A stretch of 35,469 bases of DNA from 2-02-FULL-38-15 sp964645555 (GCA_964645555.1 CAZYBP010000005.1:1-35469), one strand, 5' to 3'. Shown: positions 7,979-15,617, numbered from the stretch's first letter. The notes: generated from the sequence alone by a model not told the origin. Numbers and translations are program-made.

Positions 7979-9748
7979 CTAAACGTCTTGCCTTGCCAGC
8001 AATTCCTTCGGGTTGGTGGTAATCAGTTGATGTTCTTGGGGTGAGGCTACGACCCTCATAGCAACATGGGTGTTACCAGCAAAAAATAATCCTTGTCCGA
8101 CCCCTTCGGATAAAAGTAACCTTTGCTCGCCCTCTGACAAATCAAACACTTGAGCTAACAAATCAATAGAAACTGGTGCTTGTTTTAGTAACACTTGGAT
8201 TGAAGAATTAGAAATAATCTCTTTCCCCCGCTCGGTACTTAAAAAGTCTTCTATATCTTGAGTAATAGTAGTTAAGCCCAAGTAGTATTTACGGGCTCTT
8301 TTGGCCAAATCTACCAGAAAATCAGCCGAATCAGGGTTCCTCATTAAATACCAGGCTTCATCTACAATCATGATCCTCTTTTTTAATTTTCCCCGGATTT
8401 TGGTCCAGACAAAATCCAAAATCATATGAATTGCCAAAGGCCTGAGTTGATCAGGTAGATTACGTACAGAAAAAACCGTAAATGAGTTCTGAAGATCAAG
8501 GTTAGATTGAGAAGAAAAAATTCCAGCCAGTGAGCCTTTAATAAATCTTTCCAGTCTGGCTGCTAGCTCCATAGCAGCAGGTTCTTCCATGCCAATTAAT
8601 ACCTTATATAAGTCCTCCATCAAAGGGGGACCGCCTGCCGGTGGGTGGAGTTGAGTTTTGGGGTCATCGGTGATGCCTTTTAATTGATAAGTTTGCTTTA
8701 GGCTTCGGTCTAGTATTGCCGATTCTTGAGCATTTAGGCTACCCAGAACAATTTTTAAAAAGGCAGTCAAAGCAAGTATTTTTCTTCCCAATTCATTCTC
8801 TCCTGAAGTTAAATCTGCCGATAAATCAAAAGGGTTGATTTTAACCGGAGAAGAGGCAGAAAAGTCAATGTACTCTCCTCCTACGGCCTTGGCTAACGGT
8901 AAATATTCCTGCTCGGGGTCAATGATAATAATTTCTGTTCCAAACATTAAAGAACGCAGTGCTTCCAGCTTAACAAAATACGATTTTCCGGCACCTGCTT
9001 TTGCAAAAACTACTGAATTAGCATTTTCCAAGCTGAATCTGTCAAATAAAATCAAAGAGTCGTTGTGCTCGTTGATTCCATACATGATTCCTTCATTGGC
9101 TGTGAGTTCTGAAGAGGCAAAGGGAAAAGTGGTAGCAACTGAAGTGGTATCCATATTATGAGTTAAGTTCAAAAGGTCTTGGCCTAAAGGTAATGAGGAC
9201 AGGAATCCATCCTCCATTTGTAAAGTGGTAGGCTTGGCACTTATAGAAAGGGAAGCCAGGGTTGATTCAACCAGCTTGGAGGTATTATGCAGCTCTTCTT
9301 TAGAAAAGCTTGGGACTGTAATATAGAGAGCAAATTGGAAAAACCTTTCAACTCCTTTGACAAGTTGATCCTGTAAGGATCGCGCATCATCTAAGGCCAC
9401 CTCAACTGTTGGGTCTATGGTTCTGCCTCTTTCAAAATCTGTTTGGATAGTTGCCTCCATTTCCGCAATCTTACGTTTGAGTTCATCCAGTACCCCGGAA
9501 GATTCTGAGGGATAAATAAACATTGATATTAGTAGGGAGTGATCAAAAGAGATTAAAGGTTCTAGCCAATTAGGTTCTACAAATCTAGGGTAATTGGAAA
9601 CAAAATAACTTCTAAATAATCTGCCATCTATTCTTAAATTATTAAAATCCGCCTCCATTTCTGAAGGAGCTAAAACATCCTCCAAGGTTAGCTGAGGTAT
9701 TATTTTTTCTTCCTGCACTTTTGTTTTGTTAAACAGATTTAGTTTCAT
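7979..9748 (-). CDS. virB4: VirB4-family conjugation/secretion ATPase
   Basis: VirB4 ATPases power pilus assembly and substrate transfer in type IV secretion. The 589-residue product has an N-terminal interaction domain (about 1-230) and a RecA-like motor. The motor carries Walker A AKAGAGKSYF (about 249-258), the following strand IIIIDPEQEY, the helical insertion (about 320-410), Walker B IMIVDEAWYLM (D463, E464) and the TITQDIEDF glutamine motif (about residue 495). It is somewhat short for VirB4, because the TraC-like N-terminal portion appears as a separate upstream gene. It lies in the operon after the PrgI-like and TraC-N-like genes. A short palindromic repeat fills the 30-base gap upstream. 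Confidence 0.93.
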   Translation of the reverse strand: MKLNLFNKTKVQEEKIIPQLTLEDVLAPSEMEADFNNLRIDGRLFRSYFVSNYPRFVEPNWLEPLISFDHSLLISMFIYPSESSGVLDELKRKIAEMEATIQTDFERGRTIDPTVEVALDDARSLQDQLVKGVERFFQFALYITVPSFSKEELHNTSKLVESTLASLSISAKPTTLQMEDGFLSSLPLGQDLLNLTHNMDTTSVATTFPFASSELTANEGIMYGINEHNDSLILFDRFSLENANSVVFAKAGAGKSYFVKLEALRSLMFGTEIIIIDPEQEYLPLAKAVGGEYIDFSASSPVKINPFDLSADLTSGENELGRKILALTAFLKIVLGSLNAQESAILDRSLKQTYQLKGITDDPKTQLHPPAGGPPLMEDLYKVLIGMEEPAAMELAARLERFIKGSLAGIFSSQSNLDLQNSFTVFSVRNLPDQLRPLAIHMILDFVWTKIRGKLKKRIMIVDEAWYLMRNPDSADFLVDLAKRARKYYLGLTTITQDIEDFLSTERGKEIISNSSIQVLLKQAPVSIDLLAQVFDLSEGEQRLLLSEGVGQGLFFAGNTHVAMRVVASPQEHQLITTNPKELLARQDV

Positions 9749-9759
9749 ATTGGTGACTA

Positions 9760-9780
9760 GATTCTAGCGACTAGACTCTC
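9760..9780. repeat. Palindromic dispersed repeat between virB4 and the TraC-N gene
   Basis: This is the second copy of the repeat at 41-61. It fills most of the 30-base gap upstream of virB4 and reaches into the stop codon of the preceding gene. Confidence 0.5.
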
Positions 9781-10525
9781 ATACATTATCCTCCAGTTCC
9801 TCTACCACAAACGGATGCATCCTGGATGTCTGAGTTTTGATGGGTTCTGTTTGGACATTCGGGCCAGATGTTGGCTGAGGGGTATTAAATGTGGGCTGGC
9901 TTGGAATTATATTTGGTGTTTGTAAATTAACCTCAATGTGATCTGCAATTTGGTTATTAAGCGGGATGTTTTCTTCAAATTGGCCGTTATAGATGTCATA
10001 AAAAGTCTCAATTAGTTCTTGATTGGTTAGTTGGGTAGCCTTAAGTCCTACCCTATTAAGCTGCCTAATTATCTGATCCCTTCTCGGCAAAAGTATAGTT
10101 TTTATTTTTTGTTCCAAGTTGTCGGCTGAGGGAGTTAGTCCAAGCTCCAGGCTGTAGAGTGGTACTATCACATAAAATCTTTTATCTAATACCTCATTTT
10201 CTTTGATGGTTGTTTGAATGAATTGTCTATAATCAGCAATCATTTTAGATAGCATGGGATTGGTTTGCGCTTTTTGCGCCTTATCTAACAGGTCTAAATA
10301 AGAGCTAATATTTAATCTTTCTGAGTAAATGACAATCTGGATGCTAAAGCTTAAGGAGTTCAACATTTGAGCAAAAGCTGAAATAATGGCTATTTGTTCC
10401 TTGTCAGACAAAAGCCCGAAATTGACAGCGGAGACTTGTAAAACCAAAGCACCTCCACCATTTTTTAATATGAGGATATTTTCTCTAATGTCTGATATTA
10501 ATAAATGTTGCTGCGTTGTACTCAT
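9779..10525 (-). CDS. TraC-like N-terminal domain protein of the secretion operon
   Basis: The 248-residue product has no signal or membrane helix. It reads HLLISDIRENILILKNGGGALVLQVSAVNFGLLS followed by a helical segment with LNSLSFSIQIVIYSERLNI. This is the pattern of the N-terminal domain found at the start of TraC/VirB4-like ATPases in conjugation systems of monoderm bacteria. Here it is a free-standing gene between the PrgI-like and VirB4 genes, so the ATPase appears split. The last 60 residues are Pro/Thr/Gln-rich and probably disordered. It is likely a VirB4 partner at the membrane; the family call is by pattern and context. Confidence 0.7.
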   Translation of the reverse strand: MSTTQQHLLISDIRENILILKNGGGALVLQVSAVNFGLLSDKEQIAIISAFAQMLNSLSFSIQIVIYSERLNISSYLDLLDKAQKAQTNPMLSKMIADYRQFIQTTIKENEVLDKRFYVIVPLYSLELGLTPSADNLEQKIKTILLPRRDQIIRQLNRVGLKATQLTNQELIETFYDIYNGQFEENIPLNNQIADHIEVNLQTPNIIPSQPTFNTPQPTSGPNVQTEPIKTQTSRMHPFVVEELEDNV

Positions 10526-10526
10526 G

Positions 10527-11582
10527 TTATTTTGCTGTTATCAGCAAAGGCGGCAAAAGTTGTCCTGTTAATTCTATTTGCAAAACATCAAAGTTAAAGT
10601 TATCCTTTTCAAGCTCTAAAGTATAAGTGCCGTTTGGCAATGGGGTTGAGCCTGTAAATTGACCCAATTTATTGGTTTTTAGAGCTCTGACTGGTAAGCC
10701 CTCTTTATCATAAATGACTGTCACCACTCCTTCTAGGTAGTTTCCGGTTGAATCTTTAATCACACCATTAATAATATTGGGAAAAGTAGTCAGCGCCAAT
10801 TGAGTCTGTTTGGGTTTAGCAGGAACCACCACCCTGATTTTTTCCTTTAGTCTGACAGGAGGCACGGCTGTAGATGGATTTATTTGATTGGGCCTGGTTA
10901 CCTCATCTAGTTGTTGTCTGATTTGTGAGGCTTGGGTAACTAATATTTGTAAATCAGCAATGATTTTGTTGACCTGTTGACTGTAGTCAACAGGAATTGT
11001 CGTCGGTTGGCCAGCCTCAGTTTTGATCTGATTTAGAGTTCTTTCTGTTTGGATAATGCGAAGTTGCAAGTTCTGTGCCTGACGCGCCAAATCCACAGTC
11101 TTACCAAGTTCAGCCGGGGTGGGAAGACTAGCAATCTTCGGAGTAGTCGTGGATTGGGGTGTCGGTACGGTGCTACTAACTCCGTCTATGCCTTGTTGGT
11201 ATTGTGTTTTGTCAGACTGAACTGGTTGCAAACCGGAAAGGTAGGTAGTTAGTCTGCTGGGGAATAACGGATCTTCTTTAAAAGTTTTTTTATCCTTAAC
11301 CCAGATTCTTTTAGTAGGAGAATAGATAGCTTTTAGGAAAGCTTTTAACCAGTAATCCAGCGGTCTTGAGCCAATTGGTATGAAAGCAAAAGCAACTCCC
11401 AGTAAAGCTGAAGTTATCAGTAACGGCCACGCAATTAAAGGATAAGCAGGTACTGCCCAAATTAAAATTAAGTAGGCAACAGTCGACCCGGTCGCAAGAT
11501 ATAAAAACTGTTTTAATGTCATATCTCCTATCAGGTGGAACTGGAAGGTAGTGACATTTTGTGGTATAGGATGTGGCTCCAT
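10527..11582 (-). CDS. PrgI/VirB3-like membrane protein with carboxypeptidase-regulatory-like domain
   Basis: The N-terminus (PHPIPQNVTTFQFHLIGDMTLKQFLYLATG, then two membrane helices at about 32-52 and 56-75) is typical of PrgI family proteins, the VirB3 counterpart of monoderm conjugation systems. The cytoplasmic or extracellular part then has a Pro/Thr-rich linker, a coiled coil (about 165-225) and a C-terminal beta domain like CarboxypepD_reg (NIINGVIKDSTGNYLEGVV...LPNGTYTLELEKDNF). Typical PrgI proteins are about 120 residues; this is about 350, so it is extended. I prefer the ATG at 11582 (MEPHPIPQN); an in-frame ATG at 11594 adds MLWP. It heads the VirB4 operon. Confidence 0.82.
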   Translation of the reverse strand: MEPHPIPQNVTTFQFHLIGDMTLKQFLYLATGSTVAYLILIWAVPAYPLIAWPLLITSALLGVAFAFIPIGSRPLDYWLKAFLKAIYSPTKRIWVKDKKTFKEDPLFPSRLTTYLSGLQPVQSDKTQYQQGIDGVSSTVPTPQSTTTPKIASLPTPAELGKTVDLARQAQNLQLRIIQTERTLNQIKTEAGQPTTIPVDYSQQVNKIIADLQILVTQASQIRQQLDEVTRPNQINPSTAVPPVRLKEKIRVVVPAKPKQTQLALTTFPNIINGVIKDSTGNYLEGVVTVIYDKEGLPVRALKTNKLGQFTGSTPLPNGTYTLELEKDNFNFDVLQIELTGQLLPPLLITAK

Positions 11583-11607
11583 AGGCCACAGCATACCTCG
11601 TGAAAAA

Positions 11608-11637
11608 ACTATAGTCTAGGGGTACAAAATAAGTCAT
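11608..11637 (-). promoter_or_regulatory. Promoter of the PrgI-VirB4 operon
   Basis: On the minus strand ATGACT (11637-11632), an 18-base spacer and TATAGT (11613-11608) form a candidate promoter. The predicted start near 11601 leaves a leader of about 19 bases to the ATG at 11582. It is divergent from the riboswitch promoter about 60 bases away. Confidence 0.45.
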
Positions 11638-11698
11638 TTAGGCACAAATTAGGACTAAGTAGGTTAAAAGCATCAGTTAGTCAGTCAAAAAATAATTA

Positions 11699-11727
11699 TT
11701 GACAAGGAGTAACTAGATTGTTATTTT
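11699..11727 (+). promoter_or_regulatory. Promoter of the cobalamin-riboswitch transcript
   Basis: A perfect TTGACA (11699-11704), a 17-base spacer and TATTTT (11722-11727) predict transcription from about 11734. That is exactly where the riboswitch P1 helix begins. Confidence 0.6.
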
Positions 11728-11731
11728 TAGA

Positions 11732-11896
11732 GGCGTGGTGTACCGATTCGTCTTTGGCGGATTAAGGTGCAAAAAGGGAATCTCGTTAAAATCGAGAGCT
11801 GTGCCGCAACTGTGATTCGATAAGCTATAGCTCTGAGCGAGCGAAGCGAGTCGAAGAGCCAGGAGACCGACCACAATTTCTAATCCCGAGCAGGAG
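11732..11896 (+). ncRNA. Cobalamin (B12) riboswitch, compact form
   Basis: The leader contains the cobalamin aptamer core in order: AAAAAGGGAA (11771-11780), a hairpin UCUCG/CGAGA (11781-11797), GCCGCAACUGU (11803-11813) and the B12-box AGCCAGGAGACC (11857-11868). P1 can form from GUGGU (11735-11739) with ACCAC (11870-11874), and P5 from UUCGA with UCGAA (11816-11820 and 11851-11855). The peripheral arm between ACUGU and the B12 box is only about 43 bases. The aptamer ends about 26 bases before the ATG at 11901, and the SD AGGAG (11892-11896) falls in this gap, so control is probably at translation. GCUCU in the arm (11830-11834) could pair with GGAGC at the SD (11893-11897). Core motifs are clear; subclass and ligand form are not. 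Confidence 0.9.
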
Positions 11897-11900
11897 CAAT

Positions 11901-13454
11901 ATGCGAGTAGAACAACAACTTCAACAACCAGATTTTTCACCCACTGAAAATTTCACCGAGCAAGACGGGATTGACACAGCCAATGGGATCATCAAGGGTG
12001 TGCTAAAGGTAAAGGCTCACAGGGATTTATTAATAAGCATTCTAACAGATACAAGACCTTTGGTTTTAGATGATATTGATTATTCAGACGGTGATAGTCA
12101 ACTTGTACCAAAATCAATGGTTGCTGATTCCACAGTGGTTGTTCGGTCTCCTGACCGGATTTTGCCGTCTACAGCAGCCGAAAAACCTCAATTCAAACCG
12201 GTAGAGCTAGCTCCAAACCTGAAAATAAATCCAATCTCAAAATGGGATATGCAGGCAGAAATGAACTGTTACATAGAGGATATAAATGAAAGGTTAGCAA
12301 CAGGCCAAAGCCTGGTTGAATCAGTCATTTATGCTTTTGGGGAGCGCGAGAGGAATATTAGGGCTTACGATGATGAGGTTATCAAGTCTAAAGTTGTCCT
12401 GCCTCATCTAAACAGGTTTGCTGTAGTTGGTGGCAGGACCAGGATTGTCGGAAGCAGCGGCCGTCTGATGGTTGACGTGGTTAGTCCTGAGGAAAGAAAA
12501 GGTGCCGTATTGGAAGCGTCAGTAGCAATTGAAAATATCTTACTGGCTGCTGAAAATAATTCATTTGCTGTTTTGATGAGCCCTAATGGTTGGAATGGTT
12601 TTATGGATAAAAATGGTGAACAAGCCTCTCCACATCTTAATACCCAGGTGCAGGTTTTCTGGAAAGATGCAACTGGGCAGTTGAAAGGGTTAACATTCCA
12701 TATTGACCTGGACTATGACCAAGCTAAAGAGGTGATGACCAGGCTGGGAGTTTCACCTGAAGCTTTGGAAGGGGAAACAGAAGAAGATAGGCTGGTGAAC
12801 ATTGTCAAAAATCCCGCCGCTGCCTGCCTGCCGGCAACCTACTCAAATGCTTTTGAATATGTCCTGGATAAAATTTTAGAAGTCAGGGGGGATGGGGATT
12901 TTAGGTTGCTGCAACAGGACACAAGTGTGGAGATAAGGACAGTTGCAGAGGCAAGACAAGGGATCAAAAGGTTTGACCAGTTGTTTTTGGGCAGCCGAAA
13001 AGAGGAAGAGTACCTGGCTAAACTTAAAAATTATGTGTTAGGAGAAGCCGGCAATATCCGGGAGCAATCTGTCCAGCAGAAAATAATTTGCCAAATCGAA
13101 AATACAATACTAACCCTTACCAGGATATATCTTCAGGAAAGCGGCAAGATGCCTATTTTACAGCCAAGTGTCCTAGCTGGGTTACGATTACACCCTTGGG
13201 GTGTAATCGGTAATAACGATGGTTTTGCTTTGGAGAGAGCCTTTTTAGAAACCAGGGCCGGTTGTCCTCCCTCAGAAGCAGCCTTAAGGGGTATAAGTTT
13301 AGGTTTCTCTATTTCTTCCGAGGGTAGTATTTCATTCTCTGGAGGTGTCACAGGCGAATACCATGTAGGAACTTGTGGAAAATGTGGCAACTCAAATGTG
13401 TTGGTAGGGAAATGTCGAATCTGTACTACTTGTGAAAAAGGTCTGGCAGCTTAG
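11901..13454 (+). CDS. Unknown riboswitch-controlled protein with C-terminal zinc ribbon
   Basis: I do not recognise this 517-residue protein. There is no signal peptide or membrane helix. After a variable N-terminus (1-110) comes a mixed alpha/beta region that includes an unusual segment, LMSPNGWNGFMDKNGEQASP followed by a beta-rich stretch with TFHIDLDYD (about 222-272). A helical region (300-430) and a Gly/Ser-rich beta segment follow. The end is a Cys cluster C492-x2-C495-x9-C505-x2-C508-x2-C511, which fits a zinc ribbon. The start has an SD (AGGAG, 11892-11896) and a cobalamin riboswitch upstream. The zinc ribbon faintly recalls the tail of B12-dependent ribonucleotide reductase, but no reductase core is present. 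B12-related uptake, salvage or replacement is inference from the riboswitch only. Confidence 0.85.
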   Translation: MRVEQQLQQPDFSPTENFTEQDGIDTANGIIKGVLKVKAHRDLLISILTDTRPLVLDDIDYSDGDSQLVPKSMVADSTVVVRSPDRILPSTAAEKPQFKPVELAPNLKINPISKWDMQAEMNCYIEDINERLATGQSLVESVIYAFGERERNIRAYDDEVIKSKVVLPHLNRFAVVGGRTRIVGSSGRLMVDVVSPEERKGAVLEASVAIENILLAAENNSFAVLMSPNGWNGFMDKNGEQASPHLNTQVQVFWKDATGQLKGLTFHIDLDYDQAKEVMTRLGVSPEALEGETEEDRLVNIVKNPAAACLPATYSNAFEYVLDKILEVRGDGDFRLLQQDTSVEIRTVAEARQGIKRFDQLFLGSRKEEEYLAKLKNYVLGEAGNIREQSVQQKIICQIENTILTLTRIYLQESGKMPILQPSVLAGLRLHPWGVIGNNDGFALERAFLETRAGCPPSEAALRGISLGFSISSEGSISFSGGVTGEYHVGTCGKCGNSNVLVGKCRICTTCEKGLAA

Positions 13455-13497
13455 GTTGGGAAGTCCTACCTAAGACTACACAATACTACAAATACCC

Positions 13498-13532
13498 TTG
13501 ACAAATAGTGTTAAATAGTGTTAAATAGTGTT
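13498..13532 (+). promoter_or_regulatory. Promoter with triple 10-bp repeat before the Fic gene
   Basis: TTGACA (13498-13503) is followed by three head-to-tail copies of aaatagtgtt/aatagtgtta (13503-13532), a 10-base period. A -10-like TTAAAT at 13521-13526 lies inside the repeats. The predicted start of transcription falls at about the ATG (13533), and there is no SD. The repeats cover the whole promoter and could be operators, perhaps for the HTH of the Fic protein itself (inference). Confidence 0.5.
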
Positions 13533-14474
13533 ATGGATGATAAGCTGCAATTATTGACTAATAAAAAGCAAAAACTGGATATTTTCAGGCCTCTTCCTAA
13601 AGAGTTGGTAAAAAATCTGGAGGAGTGGTTTAAAATTGAGTTGACCTATACCTCTAATGCCATTGAAGGAAATACTTTAACCAGGGCGGAAACGGCTTTA
13701 GTAGTTGAAAAGGGGATGACTATTCAGGGCAAAAGCTTGAAAGAGCATTTAGAAGCAACGGGTCATGTGGAAGCGCTTGATTATATTAAACATCTGGTAA
13801 ACAAAAAAAGACAAGACTTGAGAGAATCTGATATTTTAGAAATTCATAAGATGATACTGCAAAAGATTGAGGAAAATTACGCCGGCAGATACAGAACTCA
13901 GCATGCCCGGCTAACAGGGTCTGAAACTATTTTACCTAACCCTGTTAAGGTGCCGGATTTGATGAAGGCTTTTACTGATTGGTTGACAGGTAATAATTCA
14001 GATCATCCGGCAAAAATTGCTGCTGATGCCCATTTTAAACTGGTAAGTATCCATCCTTTCGCGGATGGAAACGGCAGAACTTCACGTTTGCTTATGAATC
14101 TTCTTTTAATGCAGGAAGGATATCCACCGGCCATTATCCGTAAAGAAGATAGATTAGAGTATGTAAATGCTTTGGAAAAAGGGCAAGTAGGAAATGATAG
14201 AAGTGATTTTTATAATCTGATCTATGAAGCTGTTGATCGGTCGCTGGATATTTATCTGGAGGCTCTACAGCCAGAGAGGGAAAGTAGCCTAGCAACAGTT
14301 CCGGAGCAACGGTTCTATACCACAGATGAAGTAGCCGGATTGCTTAAGGTAGATCCGGAAACTGTCAGGCGTTATGTTAGAAGCCATAAGTTACGGGCGG
14401 TAAAATTGGGTGGCAAATTTATCAGAATAGAGAAAAGCGATTTAGACAAGTTTATCGAACAACTAAAGATTTAG
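13533..14474 (+). CDS. Fic family protein with C-terminal excisionase-type HTH
   Basis: Fic domains usually transfer AMP from ATP to target proteins. The 313-residue product has the full active motif HPFADGNGRTSR (residues 174-185; catalytic His174). It also has an N-terminal inhibitory motif SNAIEG (41-46, S/TxxxE/G type), so it should be a self-inhibited Fic. The C-terminus (about 266-313, FYTTDEVAGLLKVDPETVRRY... and KFIRIEKSDLDKFI) is a MerR/excisionase-like helix-turn-helix. A frame from GTG at 13518 adds five residues, but the ATG at 13533 fits the family start. It is transcribed alone, between the riboswitch gene and the 54-bp repeat. Target and regulation are unknown. Confidence 0.92.
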   Translation: MDDKLQLLTNKKQKLDIFRPLPKELVKNLEEWFKIELTYTSNAIEGNTLTRAETALVVEKGMTIQGKSLKEHLEATGHVEALDYIKHLVNKKRQDLRESDILEIHKMILQKIEENYAGRYRTQHARLTGSETILPNPVKVPDLMKAFTDWLTGNNSDHPAKIAADAHFKLVSIHPFADGNGRTSRLLMNLLLMQEGYPPAIIRKEDRLEYVNALEKGQVGNDRSDFYNLIYEAVDRSLDIYLEALQPERESSLATVPEQRFYTTDEVAGLLKVDPETVRRYVRSHKLRAVKLGGKFIRIEKSDLDKFIEQLKI

Positions 14475-14502
14475 CAACTTACTCTTTTACATACTAATCC
14501 GT

Positions 14503-14556
14503 CAGCCCCGATTTAATCGGGGTCAGGATTTTGTAAGTATTAAATTAAGCAAATTA
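14503..14556 (+). repeat. 54-bp intergenic repeat, copy 1
   Basis: This copy contains the perfect inverted repeat CCCCGATTTAATCGGGG (14506-14522) followed by tcaggattttg and an AT-rich tail ending aagcaaatta. A closely related copy lies at 25604-25657 and a degenerate one near 32721-32755. It lies 28 bases after the Fic stop and 137 bases before the next gene. It might act as a terminator here, but copy 2 lies upstream of two divergent genes. Confidence 0.8.
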
Positions 14557-14583
14557 ACCATGAATGATGGGATCAAAACCATA

Positions 14584-14629
14584 ATTCTTAATTCTTAATT
14601 CTTAATTCTTAATTCTTAATTCATAATTC
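14584..14629. repeat. Heptamer tandem repeat (attctta)n
   Basis: Five perfect tandem copies of attctta (14584-14618) are followed by one variant (attcata) and a partial copy. The tract ends 5 bases before a TTGACA -35 box. Its AT-richness resembles an UP element, and its tandem nature could allow copy-number change. Confidence 0.9.
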
Positions 14630-14634
14630 AGTTT

Positions 14635-14663
14635 TTGACATTTATTTTAGGAAGTTCTATGCT
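14635..14663 (+). promoter_or_regulatory. Promoter of the 302-residue module protein
   Basis: TTGACA (14635-14640), a 17-base spacer and TATGCT (14658-14663) predict transcription from about 14670, giving a leader of about 23 bases. No SD precedes the ATG at 14693. Confidence 0.55.
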
Positions 14664-14692
14664 GAAATAAGCTCATGATTTCCTAATTTAAT

Positions 14693-15601
14693 ATGAACCA
14701 AAGTACTGAAACCGCTCGTTTTTCACCAGCACCGGAGTCTCCCAAGTCTATTTTGTCTAGGGTTTCGGAGGCAGCATCCAGGCTTAACCAAGCTGGAGCA
14801 TTACCTCAAGAGCAAAGAACACAGGTAGTAAACACGGTTTTAGCTGGAGTAATAGAACTGCATAGGCAAGGTGTAATTGGCGGAAATGAAAAAGTACGAA
14901 CCTATCTTAGTCAAGGTGTATTTACTGGAGATCCTCAACGTAGAATATTGGCTGAGACATTAGTAGCTGATATAGAAGCTGAAGCACGGGTTAACGATCC
15001 TCAAGCTGCCCATTCTGTTGCCTCACGTCTGGAACTGACCTCACATTTAGGAATAAATGACAGAAAGAAATACCCTGATCTGGCAGCAAGACTTAAGAGT
15101 ATAGTAGCTAAAACTAACCCAGAACAACCTACAACAAAACAGGTAAGAGCCCCCCGCCCCCAAAAAAATCCCCCCGAGGATGACTTTATCCCATTAGCAG
15201 GGGAGGTAGAGCTGGAAGAGTCTGATGTTAACCAAAGCGCCATACTGGTTGCATTTGGAGATATTATTACTTATTTACCTGAGACTTCAGACAACAGAGA
15301 TATGCTTGAACAAGTATCTGCGGGTAATGAACAAGCATTATTAAAACTGCTTTCAAAGCTGGCAAGACTTGCAGTAAGCAGGGGATATTTAGACAGGATA
15401 GTTCAAAACCTGACACGTTTAACTGCCCAGTTTCCCGAGAGAGCAGAAGAAATAATTCCAATTTTACACTCTTTATCTAACTCTGATTCCGGCAATCCGG
15501 AAGTTCACCGGCTTTTAGGGGATTCATACTTGCAACTGGGTCAACATAGAGAAGCAATTGAAGCATATACGGAAGATTTAAAAATACCACCAAAAGAGTA
15601 A
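14693..15601 (+). CDS. Unknown protein with duplicated N-terminal module and TPR-like tail
   Basis: I do not recognise the family. Residues about 12-140 (SPKSILSRVSEAASRLNQAG, then VVNTVLAGVIELH, then LGINDRKKYPDLAARLKSI) are clearly homologous to the N-terminus of the 1440-residue protein at 25742. A Pro/Lys linker (about 141-165) leads to a second helical domain. The end (NPEVHRLLGDSYLQLGQHREAIEAY) has the W/LG-Y-A pattern of a TPR repeat. There is no signal or membrane helix, so it should be cytoplasmic. It converges on the minus-strand MoxR/VWA operon with a 16-base gap. It is probably a partner or adaptor of that system (inference). Confidence 0.75.
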   Translation: MNQSTETARFSPAPESPKSILSRVSEAASRLNQAGALPQEQRTQVVNTVLAGVIELHRQGVIGGNEKVRTYLSQGVFTGDPQRRILAETLVADIEAEARVNDPQAAHSVASRLELTSHLGINDRKKYPDLAARLKSIVAKTNPEQPTTKQVRAPRPQKNPPEDDFIPLAGEVELEESDVNQSAILVAFGDIITYLPETSDNRDMLEQVSAGNEQALLKLLSKLARLAVSRGYLDRIVQNLTRLTAQFPERAEEIIPILHSLSNSDSGNPEVHRLLGDSYLQLGQHREAIEAYTEDLKIPPKE

Positions 15602-15617
15602 TCAGGGATATATTTCA

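Noticed and set aside
11901..13454. Vitamin B12-dependent ribonucleotide reductase (NrdJ)
   Set aside because: A cobalamin riboswitch and a Cys-rich tail suggested it, but the length is too short and no reductase core motif or active-site cysteine pattern is visible.
14506..14522. Rho-independent terminator after the Fic gene
   Set aside because: The hairpin has only a weak T-run, and its sister copy at 25607-25623 lies upstream of two divergent genes; better treated as a dispersed or regulatory repeat.
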